Shown here in pieces: positions 1 through 5,522 of a stretch of DNA of 6,179 nucleotides; the first letter of the stretch is position 1, and each line of letters opens with the position of its first letter. Source of the stretch: an uncultured Candidatus Melainabacteria bacterium (GTDB lineage: Bacteria > Cyanobacteriota > Vampirovibrionia > Gastranaerophilales > Gastranaerophilaceae); the NCBI GenBank assembly GCA_934754855.1, contig CAKVJR010000104.1:1-6179 (forward strand), given 5' to 3'. The position numbers and the translations under genes are program-made. The notes under the pieces were generated by a model that did not search any database, was not told the DNA's origin, and saw nothing but the letters and a program-made list of their open reading frames with translations.

Positions 1-1115
1 GCGTTATCCCAAGGATGTTCAGTAATTGCGTTCAAGAATGATTGTTGAGCATAGAATTGTGAAACAGGAGTAACAGATGTAGCGTAACCGCCTCTTTCAA
101 CAACTTCTTTCATATTTGCAATAAGTTTCGAGAACTTATCGAGCATACCCATATCTTTCAATTGGTTAACTGTTGTAGCAGTTGCACCACCCGGAAGCGG
201 TGCTTGAATAAGAATCGGATTTACAGCCAATGAAATCGGTGAAATCGAGTAATCTTTCATACATTCTTTGAAGATTTCTTCCGTTTCCATAACTTTCTTA
301 ATATTAAGACCCAAATCATATTCAGTACCTTTCAAAGCGTGCCACATTGAAATGATATCGGGTTGTCCCGTACCGCCTGAAACAGGTTTCATTGCAAGGT
401 CGATACCGTCAGCACCACCATCAAGTGCTGCCAAGTATGCTGCCAAGCCTGTTTCTGCTGTTTCGTGTGAATGGAAGCGAATGTGAGCATCTTGTCCCAA
501 AATTTCTCTTGCCATTTTAACTGTTTCGTAAACTTTTCTCGGGTTTGAAGTACCTGAAGCATCTTTGAATGCCAATGAATCAAACGGCAAGCCCGAATCC
601 AAGATGTTTCTCAAAACTTTTTCATAAAAAGCAACGTCATGAGCACCTTCACAACCGAATGGAAGTTCCATCATTGTAATTGTTACTTCGTGCTTCATAC
701 CGTATTTTTTAATGCTTTTTGCAGAATCAACCAAGTTGTTAACATCATTCAATGCATCGAAGTTTCTGACTACGTTAACGCCGTGTTTTGCAAACATTTT
801 TGCGTGTAAGTCAATTACGTCACGGGGTTGTGAGTTCAAACCTACAACGTTTACCCCTCTTGCCAACGATTGCAATGTAACATCGGGACCAACCGCTTCT
901 CTGATTTTGTCCATTGTTTCAAATGCGTTTTCGTTGCAGAAGAAAATCGGTGCTTGAAATCTTGCTCCGCCTGCAGTTTCAAAATGTCTGATACCTGCAT
1001 CTACTGCTGATTTCAAAGCAGGGAGAAAATCATCAACCAATACTTTTGCACCGTAAATAGATTGAAAACCGTCACGGAATGACGTATCCATTACTTTAAT
1101 TTGTTTTTTAGCCAT
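1..1115 (-). CDS. oadA: Biotin-dependent carboxyltransferase subunit, oxaloacetate decarboxylase alpha / pyruvate carboxylase subunit B family (3' end outside window)
   Basis: The gene starts at ATG 1113-1115 with SD AGAGGA (1124-1129) 8 nt upstream; 371 codons are visible and the frame is open at the left edge. It reads as a TIM-barrel carboxyltransferase (HMGL-like) followed by the conserved PYC/OADA domain. Visible landmarks are DTSFRDGFQS (residues 10-19, with the metal-binding Asp10), FETAGGARFQ (45-54), SLARGVNVVG (83-92), FKDASG (183-188, with Lys184 at the position carboxylated in this family), HSH (215-217, metal ligands), SGGTGQP (246-252) and PLPGGATATT (306-315). The family moves CO2 between biotin and pyruvate/oxaloacetate. 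The start motif differs from the common DTTLRDAHQS, so this is a divergent subtype; as I recall, similar forms occur in Campylobacterota. The C-terminal biotinyl domain, if present, lies outside the window. The upstream oadG and birA support the assignment. The direction (decarboxylase pump or pyruvate carboxylase) cannot be decided here. Confidence 0.88.
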   Translation of the reverse strand, partial: MAKKQIKVMDTSFRDGFQSIYGAKVLVDDFLPALKSAVDAGIRHFETAGGARFQAPIFFCNENAFETMDKIREAVGPDVTLQSLARGVNVVGLNSQPRDVIDLHAKMFAKHGVNVVRNFDALNDVNNLVDSAKSIKKYGMKHEVTITMMELPFGCEGAHDVAFYEKVLRNILDSGLPFDSLAFKDASGTSNPRKVYETVKMAREILGQDAHIRFHSHETAETGLAAYLAALDGGADGIDLAMKPVSGGTGQPDIISMWHALKGTEYDLGLNIKKVMETEEIFKECMKDYSISPISLAVNPILIQAPLPGGATATTVNQLKDMGMLDKFSKLIANMKEVVERGGYATSVTPVSQFYAQQSFLNAITEHPWDN

Positions 1116-1141
1116 TTTTTGTTTCCTCTATAATCTGAATT

Positions 1142-1363
1142 TTATTTTCTGTTTTTAGCAGCAGCAATCGCAATCGCAATTTCTGCTCCTGCCGTAGCAA
1201 CAGCCGCTTTTGCTGCTACCGGGGCTTGAGTTTCTTCGGGGAATATTTTGTTCAAGAACAAAACAAATTTGCTCATGCAAAATACCGCAAACCAAAGAAT
1301 TGCAAGGAAAAAGAACACTGTTCCCATTCCGACGCCCATTAAAATTAAGCCTTCGTTTAACAT
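1142..1363 (-). CDS. oadG: Oxaloacetate decarboxylase gamma chain (OadG family), small membrane subunit
   Basis: This 73-residue protein has one strongly hydrophobic segment (about residues 7-30) near its N-terminus. A short amphipathic stretch follows, then an alanine-rich tail with AEIAIAIAAA (60-69), the pattern seen at the end of OadG/MmdD-type gamma or delta chains. In the family this subunit anchors the carboxyltransferase alpha chain to the integral beta subunit of the Na+-translocating decarboxylase. The start ATG (1361-1363) has SD CGGAG (1371-1375) 7 nt upstream and overlaps the last 7 nt of birA, so translation is probably coupled. The alpha-type gene follows 26 nt downstream. A beta subunit (OadB/GcdB) is not seen in the window. 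Without one, the protein could instead be an assembly or anchoring partner of a related carboxylase. Confidence 0.78.
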   Translation of the reverse strand: MLNEGLILMGVGMGTVFFFLAILWFAVFCMSKFVLFLNKIFPEETQAPVAAKAAVATAGAEIAIAIAAAKNRK

Positions 1364-2085
1364 AATATATCTCCGTTTACTATCGTAATCTTTTTACCTT
1401 TTTCATCTGTAACACTAAGCGTTCCGTCTGAATTTAAAGCATCAAACTTATAAACTCCGTCGTTCGCCGAAGCGCTTATTTTTACTGTTTTATTAAATTT
1501 GCACATCTTCTTGTATTCATCTGCTATAAGTGCAAAACCACGCTTTGAAAATTCTTCAAAATCTCTGAAAAATTCATTTACTATATTTCTTAAAAACTCT
1601 TCTTTATCAATACGCTTGCCCAAAACTACACTGATAGACGAGGCTTGCGGAAGTTCATCAAAAATAGAAAGGTCACAATTCACATTAATTCCAACACCCA
1701 ACGCAACACCCTTAAACGTTCCGCCCGTTGCTTTTCCCTCTGCCAAAATGCCAGAGAGTTTTTTTCCGTCACACAAAATGTCATTCGGCCATTTAATATT
1801 CGATTTTATTTCAAAATCCCGATTTAAAATTCTGTTCAAAACAACAGACAAATATTGAGTTAAATTGACAAACGGAAAATCCGTAATGTTTTCGGGCTTA
1901 ATCACGAATGTCATATAAATATTTTCGGGAGAAGAACCTTCCCACACTCTGTCAAATCTGCCACGTCCTGACGTCTGAACATCAGCAATAACAACATCTC
2001 CCGTTTTTAAACCGTCAAAATTTTCAAGTACGAAAGTATTTGTTGATTTTAATTTCTTATAGCGTTTCAAGCATGGTGTGTTCAT
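1357..2085 (-). CDS. birA: Biotin--[biotin carboxyl-carrier protein] ligase, monofunctional (class I)
   Basis: The enzyme activates biotin with ATP and transfers it to the lysine of a biotin carrier domain, presumably that of the adjacent carboxyltransferase system. With the ATG at 2083-2085 it has 242 residues. Visible motifs are KSTN (13-16), QTSGRGRFDRVW (37-48, the biotinyl-AMP loop), KWPND (98-102), KKLSGILAE (108-116) and GVGINVN (130-136), followed by the small SH3-like C-terminal domain (about 198-242). The catalytic motifs begin right at the N-terminus, so the DNA-binding HTH of E. coli-type BirA is absent and self-repression is unlikely. A TTG five codons upstream (2098-2100) could extend the frame, but neither start has a clear SD. 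I chose ATG because a -10-like box overlaps the longer version. The 3' end overlaps oadG by 7 nt. Confidence 0.9.
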   Translation of the reverse strand: MNTPCLKRYKKLKSTNTFVLENFDGLKTGDVVIADVQTSGRGRFDRVWEGSSPENIYMTFVIKPENITDFPFVNLTQYLSVVLNRILNRDFEIKSNIKWPNDILCDGKKLSGILAEGKATGGTFKGVALGVGINVNCDLSIFDELPQASSISVVLGKRIDKEEFLRNIVNEFFRDFEEFSKRGFALIADEYKKMCKFNKTVKISASANDGVYKFDALNSDGTLSVTDEKGKKITIVNGDILC

Positions 2086-2091
2086 ACAATA

Positions 2092-2121
2092 ATTGTACAA
2101 CAGACACTAATAAAGTGTTTA
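2092..2121 (-). promoter_or_regulatory. Possible promoter for birA-oadG-oadA, placed for a leaderless transcript
   Basis: On the minus strand there is TAAACA (2116-2121), an 18-nt spacer and TACAAT (2092-2097), with only 6 nt between the -10-like box and the birA ATG. No SD precedes the ATG, so a leaderless mRNA would explain the arrangement. The match is modest (4/6 and 5/6 to consensus) in AT-rich DNA. The 82-nt gap to the receiver-domain gene has no strong terminator, so read-through from that gene is also possible. Confidence 0.3.
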
Positions 2122-2167
2122 ATAAAATTTTAAAATCGCCACAAAAGTTAATAATTGACAAAACACA

Positions 2168-2581
2168 CTAATTATCAATATTAAAGCCCATTTCTTCAAT
2201 TTTTAATTTCAAAGGAAGTTCCCCACCTGCGACCAACATTCTTTTTGAAATAAAATCGACGCCCAAATTATCCGCAATATACTCGATATTGTACATGCCT
2301 GACACAATCAAAATTTTTGTATTGAAATGAGAACGGGTATTTTTCACCTGAGCAATAAACCATTCTCCCGCCGACATCGGAGCAAAATCACTCTCCATTT
2401 GCAAGTCCGAAATGATTAAATCAAAAGGCTTTTTGTCATTTTGGAGCAATGTATCGTAACCGTCGATAGCTGAAGTTGCAAGATAAATATCAACATTATC
2501 CTCGCCAAAAATAGAGAGAACCGCATCTCTGTTGAAGTTTCGCCAACCCTCACTGTCGTCTGTAATTAAAACTTTTAACAT
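2168..2581 (-). CDS. Stand-alone response-regulator receiver domain protein
   Basis: This 137-residue protein is a single CheY-like receiver domain with no output domain. All key positions are visible: the acidic pair Asp8-Asp9 in ITDDS, the phospho-acceptor Asp59 in IISDLQM, Ser94 in IVSG (the Thr/Ser switch position) and Lys113 in ISKRM. The loop after the acceptor is unusual: where most receivers have D-x-x-M-P-x-M-D-G, this one reads SDLQMESDFAPMSAGEW, a stretch about five or six residues longer. The start ATG has SD AAGGTGA (2592-2598) at 10-nt spacing. No histidine kinase or effector gene is in view, so the partner and output are unknown. birA lies 82 nt downstream on the same strand and may share the transcript, but no functional link is evident. 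Confidence 0.82.
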   Translation of the reverse strand: MLKVLITDDSEGWRNFNRDAVLSIFGEDNVDIYLATSAIDGYDTLLQNDKKPFDLIISDLQMESDFAPMSAGEWFIAQVKNTRSHFNTKILIVSGMYNIEYIADNLGVDFISKRMLVAGGELPLKLKIEEMGFNIDN

Positions 2582-2624
2582 AAATTAATATTCACCTTAT
2601 AAATTTTTCTCGGTTATATCACCC

Positions 2625-2633
2625 ACTATAACA
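2625..2633 (-). promoter_or_regulatory. Extended -10 promoter for the receiver-domain gene
   Basis: The minus strand reads TGTTATAGT, an extended -10 (TGn plus TATAGT, 5/6) with no convincing -35. It lies 43 nt before the receiver-gene ATG, leaving a leader of roughly 35 nt that contains the SD. An imperfect 12-bp palindrome (GGTGATATAACC, 2612-2623) sits where transcription would begin and could be an operator, though this is speculative. Confidence 0.4.
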
Positions 2634-2673
2634 AAAAATCAGCCGAAAAGGTAAAAATAAATCAGAAAAAAGT

Positions 2674-2704
2674 TTGATACAAAATAAAAAAAATGTGCAA
2701 TAAT
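2674..2704 (+). promoter_or_regulatory. Candidate promoter for the 52-residue ORF
   Basis: TTGATA (2674-2679) is followed after 19 nt by AATAAT (2699-2704), with TG at 2696-2697 giving an extended -10 pattern. The long spacer weakens the call. It is divergent from the receiver-gene promoter about 45 nt to the left and lies 32 nt before the ATG of the small ORF. Confidence 0.35.
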
Positions 2705-2736
2705 GGGTTTGGTAAGAAATGAGAGGGACATGTAGT

Positions 2737-2895
2737 ATGTTTGAACTTTTCAGTGAAATCAAAAATTCAGTCAGAGATTTTGACAAACTTACATCAGAAA
2801 ATAAGTTTATGTCAAACCCCTTCAACAAAGTTTTAAATCAAACTTTCGTTTGGGCTGAAAAATCTCCTGTCCTCAAACGTCCGGAAGAAAAATAG
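2737..2895 (+). CDS. Hypothetical 52-residue protein
   Basis: This short plus-strand ORF encodes 52 residues, beginning MFELFSEIKN and ending KRPEEK. Support for it being real comes from an SD-like GAGGG (2723-2727) 9 nt before the ATG, a plausible promoter, and its position in an otherwise empty gap between minus-strand genes. The product is charged and soluble-looking, with one Trp and a Lys/Glu-rich tail. It has no signal peptide or membrane segment, and I recognise no family. The longer minus-strand frame over the same DNA (2619-2828) has no SD and overlaps the promoter pair, so I prefer this ORF. It ends just before a long inverted repeat. Confidence 0.5.
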   Translation: MFELFSEIKNSVRDFDKLTSENKFMSNPFNKVLNQTFVWAEKSPVLKRPEEK

Positions 2896-2897
2896 CC

Positions 2898-2966
2898 AAA
2901 TTTAAAGGTCAAAGAAATTTTTACAGGGGATATTTTCGCCTAAAAAATTCTAAGACCTAAAAATTT
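2898..2966. repeat. Long imperfect inverted repeat between convergent genes, possible bidirectional terminator
   Basis: Left arm 2898-2923 and right arm 2941-2966 are reverse complements at 21 of 26 positions, counted by eye, with a 17-nt centre (2924-2940). The arms share AAATTT, AGGTC, an AGAA core and a TTTTTA end. The centre holds a smaller GG-G/C-CC pairing. The repeat fills most of the 96-nt gap between the 52-residue ORF and the convergent dehydrogenase gene, so terminating both transcripts is the simplest role. It lacks the compact GC stem and clean T-run of the terminator at 5764-5794. An element-derived palindrome or small RNA is an alternative. Confidence 0.5.
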
Positions 2967-2991
2967 CATATTTCGGTATTATCTCAAGTTG

Positions 2992-4020
2992 CTACCTTTG
3001 CTGATTTTCAAGAGAATTAACCAATTTTTCACCATTTGAAAATTCTCTGATATTTTGCACTGTCATCTGCAAAATTCGCTCAGCGGCTTCTTTCGTATTG
3101 TAAGCAATATGAGGAGTGACAATCACGTTGTCATGGCTCGCCAACAGGTGATTTATCAAAGTTTTTTTAAGGCAATCCGAACAATTATTTTCGGCACTGT
3201 CAAGGTAAGAATTTACGGGGTTAAACAACTCCTCGCATTCGACCACATCAAGTGCAGCACCTTTAATTTTGCCATTCGTCAATGCCTTATAAAGTGCTTT
3301 TGTATCAATCAACTCTCCTCTAGCCGTATTAACAAGGCAGGCATTGGGTTTCATAATATCGAAAAGTTTTTCATCAAACAAATGATAATTTTGCTCGGTG
3401 TATGGAGTGTGCAAAAGAATAAAGTCAGAATTTTCGCACAAAGTTTCTATGCCGACATATTCTGCATGAAATTTTTGCTCGATATATGTGCTTTTGAACA
3501 AGTCGTTGCAAAGAATTTTCATTCCGAAGCCATGTGCAATTCGGACGGATTGCATTCCGATTGAACCGACTCCGACAATCCCGATTGTTTTGCCGAAAAG
3601 TTCGACACCCTCGTATTTTTCGCCATCTCCGCCGTATTTTATCTCGGAAATTGCAAAATGAACTTTTCTGATTAAATTCAACAAAAGTGCAAATGTAAAC
3701 TCTGCCACGGTATTATCGCCATAATGTGGCGTTATCGCTATTTCGATTCCTCTCGACTCGCAATATTTTCTGTCGATATGGCTAAATCCGACCGAGCGGG
3801 TTGTGATGAGTTTAAGGTTTTTAAATTTCTCCAAAACATCAGCACTTAATCTCGAAAATGCACTCACAGAAAGAATTTCAGCAGACAAAACATCTTCACT
3901 CAGCCCGCAGCCTTGAAACAACGGTTCACTAAAAAACAAAATTTCATTATTTTTAAAATCTAAATTTTTTTCAAAATAAGATTTTTCATAATTTTTCACA
4001 TCAAAAAATATAATCTTCAT
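2992..4020 (-). CDS. D-isomer-specific 2-hydroxyacid dehydrogenase, D-lactate dehydrogenase-like
   Basis: This 342-residue protein is full length for the family. It is expected to reduce a 2-keto acid, such as pyruvate, to the D-2-hydroxy acid with NADH in the cytoplasm. The fold is the split catalytic domain (about 1-100 and 305-342) around a Rossmann domain. Visible features are TTRSVGFSHID (73-83), the dinucleotide motif GVGSIG (150-155), Asp173 at the end of the second strand (favouring NAD over NADP), and the catalytic set Arg234 (NTARGELID), a Glu in DVVECEE (258-264; Glu263 best placed) and His304 (TPHIAYNTKEA). The long segment between Glu and His (265-300) resembles D-lactate rather than glycerate or phosphoglycerate dehydrogenases. 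VanH-like or hydroxyisocaproate activity cannot be excluded. No SD precedes the ATG. The symporter gene ends 45 nt upstream on the same strand. Confidence 0.88.
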   Translation of the reverse strand: MKIIFFDVKNYEKSYFEKNLDFKNNEILFFSEPLFQGCGLSEDVLSAEILSVSAFSRLSADVLEKFKNLKLITTRSVGFSHIDRKYCESRGIEIAITPHYGDNTVAEFTFALLLNLIRKVHFAISEIKYGGDGEKYEGVELFGKTIGIVGVGSIGMQSVRIAHGFGMKILCNDLFKSTYIEQKFHAEYVGIETLCENSDFILLHTPYTEQNYHLFDEKLFDIMKPNACLVNTARGELIDTKALYKALTNGKIKGAALDVVECEELFNPVNSYLDSAENNCSDCLKKTLINHLLASHDNVIVTPHIAYNTKEAAERILQMTVQNIREFSNGEKLVNSLENQQR

Positions 4021-4026
4021 AAAATG

Positions 4027-4054
4027 AAAATAACATTTAAAAGAGAAAAACCAA
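4027..4054 (-). promoter_or_regulatory. Possible promoter for the dehydrogenase gene, placed for a leaderless transcript
   Basis: In the 45-nt gap after the symporter gene the minus strand reads TTGGTT (4049-4054), a 16-nt spacer, then TATTTT (4027-4032) with an extended-10 TG (4034-4035). The -10-like box ends 6 nt before the ATG. The absence of an SD in this leader fits a leaderless mRNA. The hexamers are imperfect and AT-rich, so this is tentative. Confidence 0.3.
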
Positions 4055-4065
4055 TACCCGAGCGA

Positions 4066-5403
4066 CTATGCCGACTGTTTATCGTATCTTTCCGCTCTTT
4101 TTTTCATTAAAAGTTTATACTTAAAAAATCCTAGCGGACGAAATTTCTTGGGCGAAAGTCGCAAATATTTTCTGTTGCGGTTATAGTCAAATTCGTTTTC
4201 CCAACAAGCAATTGCAACTGTTGCAACGCAATTTCCGATAAGGTTAACAGTCGTTCTGCCCATATCCAAAATTTGGTCAATACCGAGCAAAATCGCAACA
4301 CCCAACAAAGGATAGTTGAAACTTGTCAAAACGCCCGCCAAAACAACAAGCGTGACCCTCGGAATACCTGCCATACCCTTACTTGTTACCATCAAAACAA
4401 GCATAATCATCAACTGTTCGCTGAGAGGTAACTCAATGCCCGCAATTTGAGTTGCAAAAAGTACCGCCAACGAAAGGTACAGGGTACTTCCGTCCATATT
4501 AAACGTATATCCTGTCGGCATAACAAAACCGACAATGTTCTTCGGAACACCGAATTCTTCCATAATTTTCATTGCTTTAGGCAAAGCGGACTCGGAAGTT
4601 GCAGTCGTAAATGCCAGAAGTGCAGGTTCACGAAGTGCTCTCAACAAGCCCAAAAGCGGAACATGGCAAAATCTGCAAACTGCCGTCAATACAACAAACA
4701 GGAATACAAACAACGCCGAATATAACGCAAAAATAATTTTGGCATAATTAACCATAATCCCTAAGCCGTTGACTGCGATTGTATGAGCGATTGCACCGAA
4801 AACACCAATCGGAGCAAACAACATGACAAATTCCGTAAACTTAAACATAATATCTGTCATGGATTTCAAAACATCAAGCACAGGCTTCGCCTTTTGACCG
4901 ATTGCACAAACAGCAATTGCAAAAAAGATAGCAAACACGGCGATTTGCAACAAATCACCCGTCGCCATTGCATCAACAATACTCGTCGGGAAAGCATGAA
5001 CAAGGATATTTGCGACAATATCAAAGGTACTTCCGCCCATATCTGTTTTAACCATGCCATTAACAACATCGAGCATCGCACTCGATTGATTTACAGTAAA
5101 ACCGACTCCAGGCTTGAATATATGCCCCCAAAACAAACCGATAAATAATGCGATTGTCGTCACAACCTCAAAATAAATCAATGTTTTAAGCCCCAAACGA
5201 CCTAAAGAACGGATATTTCCGTGTCCTGACAAACCTGTAACCAAAACAGAAAATAACAACGGAGCAATAATCATCTTAACCATATTAAGGAACACTGTTG
5301 CCAAAGGCTGCATCTTTGAACCGATGGACGGAAAAAGCCAACCGACCAAAATGCCCGCTACCAGTGCTACAAATATCATTATTGTTAGTTTAGAATTTTT
5401 CAA
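4066..5403 (-). CDS. Dicarboxylate/amino acid:cation symporter (DAACS/SDF family)
   Basis: This 445-residue membrane protein belongs to the glutamate/C4-dicarboxylate symporter family (GltP, GltT, DctA) and should import an acidic amino acid or dicarboxylate with cations. Many hydrophobic segments run from residue 6 to about 400. Hairpin 1 carries FTTATSESALP (265-275), TM7 has NMDG (302-305), hairpin 2 has TSKGMAGIP (340-348), and TM8 reads DQILDMGRTTVNLIGN (376-391). Arg383 matches the residue that holds the substrate side-chain carboxylate (GltPh Arg397). Asn391 replaces the Asp of the GltPh Na1 site (Asp405), a DctA-like feature. A basic cytoplasmic tail of about 40 residues follows. The start is TTG (5401-5403), supported by SD AGGTGA (5410-5415) 6 nt upstream; the first ATG is eight codons inside and would cut into the first helix. 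Confidence 0.92.
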   Translation of the reverse strand: MKNSKLTIMIFVALVAGILVGWLFPSIGSKMQPLATVFLNMVKMIIAPLLFSVLVTGLSGHGNIRSLGRLGLKTLIYFEVVTTIALFIGLFWGHIFKPGVGFTVNQSSAMLDVVNGMVKTDMGGSTFDIVANILVHAFPTSIVDAMATGDLLQIAVFAIFFAIAVCAIGQKAKPVLDVLKSMTDIMFKFTEFVMLFAPIGVFGAIAHTIAVNGLGIMVNYAKIIFALYSALFVFLFVVLTAVCRFCHVPLLGLLRALREPALLAFTTATSESALPKAMKIMEEFGVPKNIVGFVMPTGYTFNMDGSTLYLSLAVLFATQIAGIELPLSEQLMIMLVLMVTSKGMAGIPRVTLVVLAGVLTSFNYPLLGVAILLGIDQILDMGRTTVNLIGNCVATVAIACWENEFDYNRNRKYLRLSPKKFRPLGFFKYKLLMKKRAERYDKQSA

Positions 5404-5421
5404 ATTTAATCACCTGTTTCA

Positions 5422-5450
5422 ATTATACTGTAAAAGTTTACAAATTTGAA
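5422..5450 (-). promoter_or_regulatory. Promoter for the symporter gene
   Basis: The minus strand has TTCAAA (5445-5450), a 17-nt spacer and a perfect TATAAT (5422-5427), 18 nt before the TTG start. The SD lies directly downstream, so the leader is very short (about 10-12 nt). The -35 overlaps that of the opposing promoter and lies in the palindrome CAAATTTG (5441-5448). Confidence 0.55.
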
Positions 5451-5475
5451 AAATATACGAGTTTTATGTTAAAAT
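5446..5475 (+). promoter_or_regulatory. Promoter for the 74-residue ORF, extended -10
   Basis: TTGAAA (5446-5451), an 18-nt spacer and TAAAAT (5470-5475) are visible, with TGT at 5467-5469 giving an extended -10. It is back to back with the symporter promoter, and the two -35 boxes share five bases. The predicted leader of about 40 nt carries a hairpin and a strong SD. Confidence 0.6.
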
Positions 5476-5489
5476 CTGTAAAGTGATTT

Positions 5490-5509
5490 AAAGTTAAAAA
5501 AATAACTTT
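5490..5509 (+). promoter_or_regulatory. Leader hairpin just upstream of the SD of the 74-residue ORF
   Basis: AAAGTTA (5490-5496) and TAACTTT (5503-5509) form a perfect 7-bp stem with an A6 loop. It ends one base before SD AAAGGAG (5511-5517). It could affect ribosome access or mRNA stability. With only one G:C pair it may be too weak to matter. Confidence 0.35.
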
Positions 5510-5522
5510 CAAAGGAGCAATT

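Noticed and set aside
389..583. Minus-strand frame inside the carboxyltransferase gene, rich in Gln and Trp
   Set aside because: It is an alternative frame of the same strand within a well-supported gene.
1499..1858. 119-residue plus-strand frame opposite birA
   Set aside because: It is antisense to the KWPND region of the ligase, with no family resemblance.
2102..2120. Small hairpin (ACACT-AATAA-AGTGT) upstream of birA, considered as terminator or operator
   Set aside because: The 5-bp stem has few G:C pairs and no T-run follows on the minus strand. The ligase has no DNA-binding domain to use it as a BirA operator.
2088..2162. Near-direct repeat AATAATTG(T)ACAA at 2088-2100 and 2150-2162
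   Set aside because: Two short AT-rich matches 62 nt apart are expected by chance in this composition.
2619..2828. 69-residue minus-strand frame in the gap before the receiver gene
   Set aside because: It has no SD, overlaps the divergent promoter pair and the better supported 52-residue ORF, and its hydrophobic tail comes from A-rich DNA on the other strand.
3055..3564. 169-residue plus-strand frame opposite the dehydrogenase
   Set aside because: It lies wholly antisense to a gene with intact catalytic motifs and has no recognisable domain. It is a shadow of biased codon use.
4783..5148. 121-residue plus-strand frame rich in Cys, Asn and Lys
   Set aside because: It is the complement of hydrophobic membrane segments of the symporter; its composition is explained by that.
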